Source of the DNA: Acidihalobacter sp.
Lineage (GTDB): Bacteria > Pseudomonadota > Gammaproteobacteria > DSM-5130 > Acidihalobacteraceae
Reading direction: 5' to 3'
NCBI GenBank assembly: GCA_027013225.1
Contig: JALUXU010000069.1
Span: 61,561-125,560, forward strand
Length of the DNA stretch: 64,000 nucleotides
Below, in pieces: positions 29,867 to 39,380 of the stretch. Position 1 is the stretch's first letter. Every line of letters starts with the position of its first letter. The position numbers and the translations under genes were made by a program. The notes beneath the pieces were generated by a model. The model worked only from the letters and a program-made list of their open reading frames with translations, ran no database searches and was not told the DNA's origin.

Positions 29867-30828
29867 GAACATCCTCTGAAATGATCATAACCTTTAGGGT
29901 CTACGATCGAGCGTTCGCGCCCATCGGCATCGAGCAGGCGCAGACCCGCTTGAGTCTCGATACGACCGATGCGCGTAACCGGCACACCCAAAGGGCGCAA
30001 GCGGGCCATGAGTTCAGCTTCATGTGCAGGCGCAGCAGTGAAAAGCAGCTCATAGTCGTCACCTGAAAAAAGTGCCAGATCCACAGCATTGGGCTGTGCA
30101 GAAACATCGCGTGACAGCGGCAACGAAGCAACTTCCAGACGTGCTCCGACCCCACTTGCCCGAAGAATGTGCTGCAAGTCGGCAAGCAGGCCATCGGAAA
30201 TATCGATCGCCGCCGTAGCGAGGCTGCGTAGCGCCAAACCAGCCTCTACCCGCGGCGTTGGGCGATCCAGGCGTGCCCGCACCCGCTCGCCCACCTCTTG
30301 ATCGAGCATGACTCGGCCTTGCAGCCAAGCCAACCCCAAACCAGCATCCCCCAGCGTACCGGTGACATACAGCACGTCTCCCGGTCGTGCGCCATCGCGG
30401 CGCAGCGCCTGGCCGGGAGGCACGAAACCACAGATTTGTACAGTGATCGACAAACCACCCCGCGTCGTGTCGCCGCCGATCAGATCCACGTCATAACGAT
30501 CCATCAGCGCGAAAAACCCGTGGCTAAACTCATCCAGCCACATCTCATCCATACCGGGCAAGCTGATGGCTAGAGTGGCCCATGCCGGTGCCGCACCCAT
30601 GGCAGCCATATCACTCAAATTCACGGCCAGCGCCTTGTGTCCAATTGCCGAAGGGGAAGTTTGCAATGGGAAATGAACGCCCTCGATCAAGGTATCAACG
30701 CTGACAACCAAATGTTGATCAGCGGGTGGCGCAAGCACAGCGGCATCGTCACCGACAGCCACCAAAGTTTCTGGATGGCGGGCAGCACGTTTGAACCACC
30801 GGAAAATCAGGCTGAATTCGTTTGGCAA
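29863..30828 (-). CDS. thiL: Thiamine-monophosphate kinase
   Basis: 321-residue ATP-dependent kinase making thiamine diphosphate. The N-terminal VGDDAAVLAPPADQHLVVSVD and LIGGDTTRGG and the C-terminal AIDISDGLLADLQHIL and FSGDDYELLF are AIR-synthetase-like ATP and Mg sites. It lies 24 bp after nusB and overlaps pgpA by 4 bp. Confidence 0.95.
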   Translation of the reverse strand: MPNEFSLIFRWFKRAARHPETLVAVGDDAAVLAPPADQHLVVSVDTLIEGVHFPLQTSPSAIGHKALAVNLSDMAAMGAAPAWATLAISLPGMDEMWLDEFSHGFFALMDRYDVDLIGGDTTRGGLSITVQICGFVPPGQALRRDGARPGDVLYVTGTLGDAGLGLAWLQGRVMLDQEVGERVRARLDRPTPRVEAGLALRSLATAAIDISDGLLADLQHILRASGVGARLEVASLPLSRDVSAQPNAVDLALFSGDDYELLFTAAPAHEAELMARLRPLGVPVTRIGRIETQAGLRLLDADGRERSIVDPKGYDHFRGCS

Positions 30829-30852
30829 CGGAATGCTCCGCGCGGCTCGGAT

Positions 30853-31311
30853 TCAGCGCGTGGCCGCCGCAATTTCGGCCTCGCGCAGCCGCCGCACCAT
30901 CTTGTCCAACACGCCGTTAACGAAACGGTGACCTTGCTCGGCGCCGAATGCCTTGGCCAGATTGACCGCTTCATTGATTATCACCCGATAAGGTACATCG
31001 AGGCGATTGACCAGCTCATAGGCGGCCAGACGCAGGATGGCCGCTTCAACGGGATCGACCTGATCCAGCGGGCGACTAAGAAAAGGCTCGATGGCCTCGT
31101 CGAGTTGCGCCTGCTGCGCCACCGCGCCCAGCAGCAATTCGCGAAAATAGTCCTGATCAGCGCCTCTGAGCGGCCGCTCCTCTCGAAACTGCACAAAAAT
31201 ATCTTTGGGATCATCGCCAGTCAGTTGCCATTGATACAAGGCCTGCAGGGCCAATCGTCTAGCCGCCTGACGCCCTTGCGCTAGACGGCGCATGGCCTGC
31301 TTGTCCATCAT
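30853..31311 (-). CDS. nusB: Transcription antitermination factor NusB
   Basis: 152-residue all-helical protein that, with NusE, binds the boxA of rRNA leaders and supports antitermination. The N-terminal arginine-rich helix (RRLAQGRQAARRLALQALYQWQLTG) and the central FLSRPLDQVDPVEAAILRLA are typical. It starts 4 bp after ribH, the common ribH-nusB pair. Confidence 0.95.
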   Translation of the reverse strand: MMDKQAMRRLAQGRQAARRLALQALYQWQLTGDDPKDIFVQFREERPLRGADQDYFRELLLGAVAQQAQLDEAIEPFLSRPLDQVDPVEAAILRLAAYELVNRLDVPYRVIINEAVNLAKAFGAEQGHRFVNGVLDKMVRRLREAEIAAATR

Positions 31312-31315
31312 AAAC

Positions 31316-31798
31316 TCAACCTTGCAATCGCTTTAGCAGACTGATCATTTCCAACGCGGTCATGGCCGCGTCCCACCCCTTGTTTCCGGCTTTGGTGCCA
31401 GCGCGTTCGATCGCTTGTTCTATCGTGTCCGTGGTCAACACGCCATTGATCACCGGCCGCCCCACGTCCAGCGAAACCTTCGCTAGCCCCTTGGCGCTTT
31501 CTGCGGCAACGTAATCGAAATGCGGCGTGGCGCCGCGTATCACCGCCCCCAGCGCAATGATGGCATCGTAATCGCTGCCGCGCGCCATCGCTTGTATGGT
31601 GATCGGCAACTCAAACGCCCCTGGAACGCGCACGATCAATATCGAATCATCTGCTACGCCATGCCGCCTCAGCGCATCCAGGGCACCATCGAGCAATCGC
31701 TCGACAATAAAACCATTGAACCTCGCCAACACGATGCCAAAGCGCGCCGCCCCGACGCTATAATCACCTTCAATATAGTTAATCTGCGCCATTTTCAT
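31316..31798 (-). CDS. ribH: 6,7-dimethyl-8-ribityllumazine synthase
   Basis: Penultimate step of riboflavin synthesis: condenses the pyrimidine with dihydroxybutanone phosphate. Motifs [27 protein letters not shown] and [14 protein letters not shown] are present. A frame runs back to 31846, but the family N-terminus fits the [11 protein letters not shown] start at 31798 (160 residues). The gene is separated from ribBA-ribC-ribD by about 4.6 kb of inserted genes, although it remains on the same strand. Confidence 0.93.
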   Translation of the reverse strand: MKMAQINYIEGDYSVGAARFGIVLARFNGFIVERLLDGALDALRRHGVADDSILIVRVPGAFELPITIQAMARGSDYDAIIALGAVIRGATPHFDYVAAESAKGLAKVSLDVGRPVINGVLTTDTIEQAIERAGTKAGNKGWDAAMTALEMISLLKRLQG

Positions 31799-31874
31799 AC
31801 CCGTTGCTGCCTGCTTGAAAATTCGCACATGATACCATGCGTTCATATGCTTTCTCTTGTTGGACTTTCACTTG

Positions 31875-32474
31875 ATGTCCTTTCACTACAAGGAAAAACA
31901 AAGCATCACCGCAGTCATCCTCGCCGGAGGGCGTGGCCGCCGGCTGGGTGGCGTCGACAAGGGACTGGCCGATGTAGGCGGCCTCCCTTTGGTGCATCGC
32001 GTCCTTTTCCGCATCGCTCCCCAGGTCGGCACAGTGATCATCAACGCTAACCGCCACCATGCGATTTATGCACGTTTTGGCTTTGAGGTCATCAGCGATA
32101 CCCAACCGGATTATCAGGGCCCGCTCGCAGGCATCGCCGCCGCGCTGAGCCGCTGCAAAACTCCCTTGCTGCTCAGCGTCCCCTGCGATACACCCTCCCT
32201 TCCTTTGGATCTGGCCGAACGGTTATATCGCTGCATGGAACAGCACGGCTGTGACCTTGCTGTTGCCCGTGACAGTCAAAGAATCCATCCTGTAATCGCC
32301 TTGCTTCGCACGGAGTTGTTGCCCTCGCTGCTGGACTACCTCCACAGCGGGGAGCGTAAAACCGGCCGCTGGATCGCGCAGCAATATCATTGCGAAGCCG
32401 ACTTTTCAGACCAGCCCGAAGCGTTTTTAAATATCAATACTCCTGAAGACCGAGCACGCCTGCAGAACCGATGA
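31875..32474 (+). CDS. mobA: Molybdenum cofactor guanylyltransferase MobA
   Basis: Transfers GMP from GTP to molybdopterin, giving the bis-MGD cofactor of DMSO-reductase-type enzymes. The nucleotide-binding start AVILAGGRGRRLGGVDKGL and the segments GPLAGIAAAL and VPCDTPSLP are family features. I prefer the ATG at 31875 to the TTG at 31857 as start, giving 199 residues. It is divergent from ribH and is the only molybdenum cofactor gene in the window. Confidence 0.9.
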   Translation: MSFHYKEKQSITAVILAGGRGRRLGGVDKGLADVGGLPLVHRVLFRIAPQVGTVIINANRHHAIYARFGFEVISDTQPDYQGPLAGIAAALSRCKTPLLLSVPCDTPSLPLDLAERLYRCMEQHGCDLAVARDSQRIHPVIALLRTELLPSLLDYLHSGERKTGRWIAQQYHCEADFSDQPEAFLNINTPEDRARLQNR

Positions 32475-32637
32475 AAACACAGACAAGCAGGCAGGCTATG
32501 CGAATGATTATTGATTCGTTATTTCCTGGAATGGATTTTGTATTCAATGCTTCACCGGACAAGTCAGACACTCATGAAGACAATGAGTAGAATCTCAGCG
32601 CCTATAGAATCTTCAATGTCCCTAGAGGAAACCTGAC

Positions 32638-33411
32638 GTGACAAGTACAAAACATCCACCGACGGTGGTATTCACCGATCTCGATCACACCTTGCTGGAT
32701 GCGCGAGGCGCCCATCCCGCCGGCGCCGCCGTGCGCCGGGTATGGGCGCACGGCATCCCCGTGATCCCGGCCACCAGCAAAACCGCCGCCGAGACAATCG
32801 CCTTGTTGCGTCTCTGGGGGCTACATGCGCCCGCCGTGGTCGAAAATGGCGCCGTACTCTGTCTCCCAGGCCGTCCCGGCCGCTGGCGGATACTGCGCAT
32901 AGTCTCTCAATCCTACGCGACGGTGCGCCTTGCGATCAAACGCCTGCGTAGTGCGCTCTATTTGGACATGGCCGGTTTTGGTGATTGGAGCCTGACTGAT
33001 CTCATGCGCGAAACCGGCCTTTCACCGCCGCAGGCACTGGCCGCAAGGCAACGCCTGGCGAGTGAACCCTTACGCTGGCGCGGTGAGCCCCCCGAAACCT
33101 TTCTCGACGAATTGCGAACCGTCGGCCTGACTGCCATCGGTGGCGGACGTTTTTTGACTGTCTTGCCGATGGAAGCTGACAAGGCCGTGGGCGCTTGCCG
33201 TCTTCTCAGGGAATGGACTCCCTTCGCCCACCATCCGCGCATCGTTGCGCTTGGAGATGCGCCCAATGACAGGCGCCTGCTGGAGCTTGCGGATCTGGCC
33301 GCGTGCCTGCCCGGCCCCAACCCCCTGCCGGACATCGATTGCCTGCGCACACAACGAGCTGGCCCTCAAGGCTGGCTAGAAACCCTACACCGACTAGGAG
33401 TAATAAAATGA
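32638..33411 (+). CDS. Glucosyl/mannosyl-3-phosphoglycerate phosphatase (HAD)
   Basis: 257-residue HAD phosphatase of the MpgP/YedP family. Motif I is FTDLDHTLLD (Asp14, Asp16), the lysine motif is MEADKAVG and motif IV is ALGDAPNDRRLLELAD. It starts with GTG after GAGGAAACCT. The end overlaps the glycosyltransferase by 4 bp. With that partner it probably removes phosphate from glucosyl-3-phosphoglycerate to give the osmolyte glucosylglycerate. A mannosyl substrate is the alternative. Confidence 0.82.
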   Translation: MTSTKHPPTVVFTDLDHTLLDARGAHPAGAAVRRVWAHGIPVIPATSKTAAETIALLRLWGLHAPAVVENGAVLCLPGRPGRWRILRIVSQSYATVRLAIKRLRSALYLDMAGFGDWSLTDLMRETGLSPPQALAARQRLASEPLRWRGEPPETFLDELRTVGLTAIGGGRFLTVLPMEADKAVGACRLLREWTPFAHHPRIVALGDAPNDRRLLELADLAACLPGPNPLPDIDCLRTQRAGPQGWLETLHRLGVIK

Positions 33412-34622
33412 GCGATTTTCATCAATCCGGCTCCGTTGCCACCCTCCATGATCTCGGCACCCGACCGCTGCCCGCCTTAGAAAAGGAACTCACGCACATT
33501 AGCCGTCGCCGACCCATGGCGTTGATCATCCCCTCACTCTACTCCGAGCTTTCCGGGCCTGCGCTGGGGCCCATGCTGGACACCATTACCGAAATACCCT
33601 ATCTATCCAGCGTGATCATCGGCCTGGATCAGGCCGACCGCGAGCAATTCATTCACGCACGCGAATTCTTCTCGCGCCTGCCACAAACAGTACACCTTTT
33701 ATGGCACGATGGGCCACGGCTACGTGAGGTGGACGCCCGCCTAGCGGCGGAGGGACTGTCTCCTGGTCAGCCAGGCAAGGGACGGAACGTCTGGTATTGT
33801 CTTGGATTCGCCGCCACCTGTGGGATGGCGGATGTGATCGCCGTCCATGATGCCGACATCGTCACCTATGACCGCGCCATGCCGGCCAAGCTGCTCTATC
33901 CGGTGGTCTCGGATGTCGGCTACCGTTTCTGCAAGGGTTACTACGCCCGCAGCGACGGCGAACGTCTGGGCGGGCGAGTCAGCCGCTTGTTCCTTACGCC
34001 CCTGTTACGTGCCTTGAAGCTCAGTCTTGGCGCGCATGAGTTCATCGAATTTCTCGATGCCTTCCGCTATCCGCTTTCCGGTGAATTCGCTGTCGATGCC
34101 AGCGAAATATCCCAGCTACGCATCCCCGCCAACTGGGGATTGGAGATTGGCCTGCTGTCGGAGGTGTACCGCAGATTGAGCCCGAAACAAGTCTGTCAGG
34201 TAGATATCGCCGCCCGCTACGATCACAAACATCAAAACCTATCAGCTAACGACGCCTCGAAAGGATTGGCGCGCATGAGCCGCGAGATTGCCCTGTCCAT
34301 CTACCGCAAACTGGCCACCGAAGGCGTAGTTCTGGCACCGGAAACCTTTCGCGCGCTTAAGGCGGCTTATCTGCGCGAGGCCCTGGATCTCATCCAGCAC
34401 TATCACTCCGATGCGCGACTCAACGGGCTCGAATACAGTTTTCACGACGAAGAACTTGCGGTGGAAACCTTTTCCCGCGCGGTCATAGAAGCCGGCGAAG
34501 ACTATTTGATCTCGCCCTTCGAACCCTCCTACATCTCGAACTGGAGTCGCGTGATCAGCGCCTTGCCAGACATTGCCGAATCGCTGTGCGAGGCCGTCGC
34601 CATGGATGCAGATGTGCGCTGA
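33408..34622 (+). CDS. gpgS: Glucosyl-3-phosphoglycerate synthase (GT81 type)
   Basis: 404-residue nucleotide-sugar-dependent transferase. A DxD metal site HDADIVTYD is at residues 147-155, after a Rossmann-like N-terminal half, and RFCKGYYAR and SGEFAVDAS resemble GT81 enzymes that transfer glucose to 3-phosphoglycerate. The ATG at 33408 has AGGAG 7 nt upstream and overlaps the phosphatase stop (ATGA), so the two steps are coupled. Its stop abuts the stop of the convergent GH13 gene with no base between them. The symbol rests on family resemblance and context. Confidence 0.82.
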   Translation: MSDFHQSGSVATLHDLGTRPLPALEKELTHISRRRPMALIIPSLYSELSGPALGPMLDTITEIPYLSSVIIGLDQADREQFIHAREFFSRLPQTVHLLWHDGPRLREVDARLAAEGLSPGQPGKGRNVWYCLGFAATCGMADVIAVHDADIVTYDRAMPAKLLYPVVSDVGYRFCKGYYARSDGERLGGRVSRLFLTPLLRALKLSLGAHEFIEFLDAFRYPLSGEFAVDASEISQLRIPANWGLEIGLLSEVYRRLSPKQVCQVDIAARYDHKHQNLSANDASKGLARMSREIALSIYRKLATEGVVLAPETFRALKAAYLREALDLIQHYHSDARLNGLEYSFHDEELAVETFSRAVIEAGEDYLISPFEPSYISNWSRVISALPDIAESLCEAVAMDADVR

Positions 34623-36350
34623 TCAGACCGCCGGCAGCCAGGCAGCTCCCCATGGCGCCAACTCCAGACCCCCGCCCACGAGCCTCACGCCATCATCGGC
34701 CAGCAAATCGGCATGCGCATCAGACACACAGGGCAACATGGAAAGCGGCACGCTCTGTGGCGCGCCTGTGAAGTTGAACAAGCACAGCAGGCGCTCCCCA
34801 TCCTTCGATTCGCGAACGATGCCGAGCACGGCACCGGGCAATTCCAGCACATACTGGGACGCCTGCGGATGAAACTGCGCCAGGCCGGAACGCACCCGTA
34901 AGCGGCGCGTCATTTCCTTCAGACAGCGGGCAGCCACGCTATCGCTGCGTACGAGCAGCCCGCTCAATTCTCCCCAGTCCCAGCGCCGGCGATTAATAGC
35001 CCTCAATTGCCCAGTCTGCTCCACCCCCCGGAGGTCGTTGGGTGTGGCGAACAGGGAATGGATATAGATCGCTGGCACGCCCCGCAAACTCATCATCACC
35101 GTCTGGGATAGAAGAAAACGTGCCAGTTGCGCTTCTTCGCCATCACCTGCGTCGAACGCGCTGAAATAAGTAATATTGAGTTCATAAGGCGCTTCCCGTC
35201 CATCTGGAAGACGGCGCGGCGTCACGAAACCGCCCCGCGTGCGCATGGCATCGAGCATGGCGTCGCGTTCGGTTTCATCGACAAGTCCTTCCAGGGGACG
35301 CAGGCCCACCCCATCATGCGAGGCGGTGAAATTCAAAAAAGTGCAGCCGGGCGGTGGCTCAGGCAACGCATCCAGCCAGTTGCGCAGGATGGCGGTGTTT
35401 TCTCGCCACAGGGCATATAGCAACAAGGGCGGCAAGGAAAACTGGTACACCAGATGGGCCTCATCGCCCTGCCCCAAATAGCTCAAATTCTCCACCATGG
35501 GAACATTGGTTTCCGTCAGCAGCAAAACGCCGGGCTCGGCCGAATCCGCCACCACCCGTAGAATACGCACTATGGCATGCACCTGTGGTAGGTTGATGCA
35601 TGAAGTCCCCAGCGTTTTCCACGCGTAAGCCACGGCATCCAGGCGCAACACCCGCGCACCTTGGCGGACATAGAACAGCATGATGGCAATCATCGCCAGA
35701 AGCACTTCGGGATTGTGGTAATTCAGATCCACTTGATCGGGACTGAAAGTGGTCCAGATCCAGCGCCGTCCCTGGCCGCTGACATCCACCGGCGTTAACA
35801 GCGGCGTGCTGCGCGGCCGCGCCACCAGCGCCAGCCTCGGATCGTTCGGATTGGCCTCGATGAACCAGTTCTTGGCCGAATCCTTTCCGGCAATAAAATC
35901 CTGAAACCAGCGGTGGCTGCGCGAGCAGTGATTGAGCACCAAATCCAATGCCAGCCCATAATAATCCGCCAGTTCGCGCACATTATCCCACTTTCCGAGC
36001 TCAGGATTGACCGCGTAGTAATCCACTACGGCAAAACCGTCGTCCGAACTGTAGGGAAAAATCGGCAAGAGGTGAATGATGTTGATGGCTTCTCCGATAT
36101 GCTCCAGCAAAAAACGTCTGAGCGTATCAAGAGGCGGTTCCCCTGTGCCGTAAAGGGAGTTTCCATAAGTGATAAGCAAGGCGTCGCGCTCGGTCAATTC
36201 CTCGATCGCAGGAAGCCCTGGCTGACGTTCGATGGTATATTCGGCCACCATGCCCTCGATTCTTCTGCAAACCGTGCGCGCCAATTCTGCTCCATACAGA
36301 AACTCCAAGTCATCGACGAGCCGTGCCGCCACATTGCTTTCAATCGTCAT
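34623..36350 (-). CDS. GH13 sucrose/glucosylglycerate phosphorylase
   Basis: 575-residue (beta/alpha)8 enzyme of the sucrose phosphorylase subfamily. The nucleophile motif VLRLDAVAYAWKTLGTSC, the acid/base region LLTETNVPM and FTASHDGVGLRPLEG are visible. It faces the glucosylglycerate synthesis genes tail to tail. Members of this subfamily beside gpgS are thought to phosphorolyse glucosylglycerate, releasing glucose-1-phosphate, so this one may recycle the osmolyte. True sucrose phosphorylase activity cannot be excluded from sequence alone. No sucrose transporter or invertase is nearby. Confidence 0.82.
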   Translation of the reverse strand: MTIESNVAARLVDDLEFLYGAELARTVCRRIEGMVAEYTIERQPGLPAIEELTERDALLITYGNSLYGTGEPPLDTLRRFLLEHIGEAINIIHLLPIFPYSSDDGFAVVDYYAVNPELGKWDNVRELADYYGLALDLVLNHCSRSHRWFQDFIAGKDSAKNWFIEANPNDPRLALVARPRSTPLLTPVDVSGQGRRWIWTTFSPDQVDLNYHNPEVLLAMIAIMLFYVRQGARVLRLDAVAYAWKTLGTSCINLPQVHAIVRILRVVADSAEPGVLLLTETNVPMVENLSYLGQGDEAHLVYQFSLPPLLLYALWRENTAILRNWLDALPEPPPGCTFLNFTASHDGVGLRPLEGLVDETERDAMLDAMRTRGGFVTPRRLPDGREAPYELNITYFSAFDAGDGEEAQLARFLLSQTVMMSLRGVPAIYIHSLFATPNDLRGVEQTGQLRAINRRRWDWGELSGLLVRSDSVAARCLKEMTRRLRVRSGLAQFHPQASQYVLELPGAVLGIVRESKDGERLLCLFNFTGAPQSVPLSMLPCVSDAHADLLADDGVRLVGGGLELAPWGAAWLPAV

Positions 36351-36409
36351 TTTTCACCCTGTTGGGTCAACAAGCAAAGCACATGCCGGGTCAATGCGCT
36401 CGGCACATC

Positions 36410-37519
36410 TCAATCATGCACATACTCTGCCACCTCCAAGCCGAAGCCACCGAGGCCATGCAGGCGCTTAGGCGCGCTCAACAGCCGCATATGGCGCACA
36501 CCCAGATCGCGCAGGATCTGTGCGCCGATGCCGTGAGTGCGCAAATCCGCCGGGCGCTCTTCCGCCGCGGGAGAGGATTCCTGCTCACTTCGAAGAGCCA
36601 ATCCGCGGATACGGCGAAGGAGCGCCTGGGGATCTTCTTTCGCCGATAACACCACCACCACGCCACCCTCTTCAGATACCCTTTTAAGGGCGTCGCGCAA
36701 CGGCCACCCGAAAGGCGCATCAACAAAAGGCACACGATCGGCAAGGGCGTCGCTGACGTGAACCCGCACCAGTGTGGGGCGGTCAGGTGGAATATCGCCC
36801 TTTACCAGCGCATAGTGGATCGAGGGATCACCAATCTCCCTGTAGGCTACCAACCGGAAAAGACCGAATTCCGTGTTCACCTCCACGTCCGCTACTCTTT
36901 CGACGGTGCGCTCGCGCGTCAGGCGATAACGGATCAGATCCTCGATGGTGCCTATCTTGAGACCATGCTCGGCGGCAATGATCTCGAGATCGGGGCGCCG
37001 AGCCATGCTGCCATCCTCGTTCAGAATCTCCACGATCACCGCTGCCGGTTCGAAGCCCGCCAGCCGCGCCAGATCGACGCCGGCTTCAGTGTGACCGGCA
37101 CGGGTCAAAACCCCGCCCGGCTGCGCCATCAGCGGAAACACATGGCCCGGCTGGACAATGTCGGATGGTTGTGCGTTGGGAGCCACGGCGGTACGGATGG
37201 TGTGAGCGCGATCATAAGCGGAAATGCCGGTGGTCACGCCTTCGGCCGCTTCGATGGAGACAGTGAAATTAGTGCCGTGCTGGTCGCCGGTGGATTCCAC
37301 CATCAAAGGCAGTCTGAGCTGACGGCAGCGTTCCCGGGTCATAGGCAGACAGATCAGACCGCGTCCGTAACGAGCCATGAAATTGATGTCCTCGGGCCGG
37401 ACGAGCGATGCGACCATAAGCAAATCGCCCTCATTTTCGCGGTCTTCGTCGTCTACGATGATGGCCATTTTCCCCTGGCGCAGATCCTCCAGGATTTCTT
37501 CAATGCTGTTAAGTGCCAT
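36410..37519 (-). CDS. ribBA: 3,4-dihydroxy-2-butanone-4-phosphate synthase with degenerate GCH II domain
   Basis: The N-terminal ~200 residues are an intact RibB domain (VDDEDRENEGDLLM, GHTEAGVDLARLAG) that makes the four-carbon unit of riboflavin. The C-terminal ~165 residues follow the GTP cyclohydrolase II fold. The zinc-site stretch, which in active enzymes carries three cysteines (LRCDC type), reads PFGWPLRDALKRVS here and has none. The domain is therefore probably inactive, as in RibBX proteins. The start at 37519 (MALNSIEEIL) gives 369 residues. A separate ribA should exist elsewhere. Confidence 0.88.
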   Translation of the reverse strand: MALNSIEEILEDLRQGKMAIIVDDEDRENEGDLLMVASLVRPEDINFMARYGRGLICLPMTRERCRQLRLPLMVESTGDQHGTNFTVSIEAAEGVTTGISAYDRAHTIRTAVAPNAQPSDIVQPGHVFPLMAQPGGVLTRAGHTEAGVDLARLAGFEPAAVIVEILNEDGSMARRPDLEIIAAEHGLKIGTIEDLIRYRLTRERTVERVADVEVNTEFGLFRLVAYREIGDPSIHYALVKGDIPPDRPTLVRVHVSDALADRVPFVDAPFGWPLRDALKRVSEEGGVVVVLSAKEDPQALLRRIRGLALRSEQESSPAAEERPADLRTHGIGAQILRDLGVRHMRLLSAPKRLHGLGGFGLEVAEYVHD

Positions 37520-37541
37520 GATGCCTCGATGGTTGCAGGTT

Positions 37542-38198
37542 TCAGAGATAGCCGTATCGCGCGAGCAGTTCACGGGTGAGGCCGTTTCCATCTTCCGCGG
37601 GCGTATCGCCCGCAGACAGAAGGCGATCGAGATAACGCGCAATCACGTCTATTTCCAAATTCACCTTCTGGGCGACGCGGGCGGCTCCCAGGGTGGTCGA
37701 TTCCAGAGTATGGGGAACGATATTGACCTGAAAGCGCGCCCCCTCGACAGCATTGACCGTCAGGCTGATGCCATCCACGCAGATTGAGCCTTTTTCGGCG
37801 ATATAGCGGCCAAGCGGCGACGGCGCTTGGATGGTGAAGCGCACTGACCGAGCCTCTTTCTCGCACGCGACGATCTCGCCCACACCATCGACATGACCGC
37901 TCACCAGATGCCCTCCAAGGCGGGTGGTCGGCAACAGTGCAAGTTCCAGGTTCACTGGCGCCCGGGGACCGAGCCCTCCCAGCGTGGTACGGATCAAGGT
38001 TTCTGCGGAGACATCTGCGACGAAATAAGCGTTTCCAAGTTCCACTGCCGTCAGGCAGACGCCATTGACGGCGATGCTGTCACCCACGCTCGCCGCACTG
38101 AGATCCAATCTGCCGGTCTCGACGTATAAGCGGGCGTCACCACCCCGCGGCTCGACGCGAGCGATGTTGCCCAACGCCTGAACAATGCCTGTAAACAT
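37542..38198 (-). CDS. Riboflavin synthase (alpha chain)
   Basis: 218-residue enzyme that dismutates two lumazines into riboflavin and pyrimidine. The tandem beta-barrel repeats each start with a characteristic segment: MFTGIVQALGNIARVE at residue 1, and HLVSGHVDGVGEIVACEKEA near 97. SVAVNGVCLT-type sequence occurs as DSIAVNGVCLTAV in the first barrel and SICVDGISLTVN in the second. An AGGAGG ribosome site precedes the start. It lies between ribD and ribBA in a single unit. The gene is called ribC or ribE depending on the organism. Confidence 0.95.
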   Translation of the reverse strand: MFTGIVQALGNIARVEPRGGDARLYVETGRLDLSAASVGDSIAVNGVCLTAVELGNAYFVADVSAETLIRTTLGGLGPRAPVNLELALLPTTRLGGHLVSGHVDGVGEIVACEKEARSVRFTIQAPSPLGRYIAEKGSICVDGISLTVNAVEGARFQVNIVPHTLESTTLGAARVAQKVNLEIDVIARYLDRLLSAGDTPAEDGNGLTRELLARYGYL

Positions 38199-38240
38199 AC
38201 CGACCTCCTGTTTACCCCTGCAAATACACCCCGGTGCCCA

Positions 38241-39380
38241 TCAAGAATTCCTATCGATGCCGGCCACGAGACGGTAATCATCACCGATACGACGAATCTT
38301 ATCGATCTTCAGCTTCACACGCTCGGTCAGATGGCTCAACCCAGGTAGAACGAATGCCCCGCGCGCGGCATCACCCAGCAAGGCGGGAGCCAGATAGAGC
38401 AACAGTTCGTCAGCCAGACCGGCGGCAATCAGCGCCCCGGAAAGGGTCGCGCCCGCCTCGACGTGGATCTCGTTGATCTCGCGCTCCGCCAGCGCGGCCA
38501 ACACCGCTCGCAGATCCAGTCCCGCCGGTGTAGCGGGCACCGTCTCAACCTGGGCCCCAGCCGCTGCCAGGGCCGCGCGGCGGCGACCCTCCTCCGCCCC
38601 TCCGAAGATCAACACGGAGCCAGGCGCGGCCAACAGACGCGCCGTGGGTGGGGTCCGCCAGCGACTGTCCAGCACCACCCGCAGCGGTTGGCAGACCTCT
38701 CCCGCAACACCCAGGGATTCAGCGCTCAGACGCACGTTCAAGGCAGGATCGTCGGCCAGCACCGTGCCACTGCCGGTGAGCACCGCATCAGCGCGCGCCC
38801 GCCAACGCTGGCCATCGGCGCGCGCCGCTTTTCCGGTAATCCACTGGCTCTCGCCCGAGGCCATGGCGGTACGTCCGTCCAAGCTCATGGCGGTCTTGAT
38901 TCGTACCCAAGGGCGGCCTTTTTCCATGCGGCTGACGAATCCCGCATTAAGCGTCCGCGCTTCGGCTTCCAGGAGCCCGCAGGCTGTCTCTATGCCGGCT
39001 GCGGCCAACCGTGCAAGGCCCCGCCCCGAGACTTTCGGGTTGGGGTCGCGCATGGCTGCGATCACACGCCGGACGCCGGCGGTGATCAGGGTGTCGCTGC
39101 ATGGCGGGGTGCGCCCATGGTGACTGCACGGCTCCAGGGTGACATAGACCGTCGCTCCCTGGGCGCGTTCGCCGGCTTCTCGCAAGGCATGGATTTCAGC
39201 ATGCGGTTCCCCAGCGCACCGATGCCAGCCTTCACCGACGATTTCGCCTCCCCGTACGATCACACAGCCGACACGCGGATTGGGATGAGTGGTATAAAGC
39301 CCGCGCCGCGCCAGTTGCAGCGCCCGAGACATAAAAGCGTGATCCCCAGCAGTGAACGTCGCCTCCACCTCACTGCCCAT
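38241..39380 (-). CDS. ribD: Riboflavin biosynthesis deaminase/reductase RibD
   Basis: Bifunctional enzyme. The N-terminal deaminase has a zinc motif ([10 protein letters not shown], then [16 protein letters not shown]) and the C-terminal reductase has the NADPH region ([24 protein letters not shown]). About 379 residues from the ATG at 39380, which overlaps nrdR by 11 bp. A GTG at 39368 is an alternative start. It catalyses the second and third steps after GTP cyclohydrolase II. It follows nrdR, a conserved order. Confidence 0.93.
   Translation of the reverse strand: MGSEVEATFTAGDHAFMSRALQLARRGLYTTHPNPRVGCVIVRGGEIVGEGWHRCAGEPHAEIHALREAGERAQGATVYVTLEPCSHHGRTPPCSDTLITAGVRRVIAAMRDPNPKVSGRGLARLAAAGIETACGLLEAEARTLNAGFVSRMEKGRPWVRIKTAMSLDGRTAMASGESQWITGKAARADGQRWRARADAVLTGSGTVLADDPALNVRLSAESLGVAGEVCQPLRVVLDSRWRTPPTARLLAAPGSVLIFGGAEEGRRRAALAAAGAQVETVPATPAGLDLRAVLAALAEREINEIHVEAGATLSGALIAAGLADELLLYLAPALLGDAARGAFVLPGLSHLTERVKLKIDKIRRIGDDYRLVAGIDRNS

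Noticed and set aside
37520..37545. FMN riboswitch before ribBA
   Set aside because: The 22-bp gap to riboflavin synthase is too short, and no RFN-element consensus is seen upstream of ribD, glyA or ribH.
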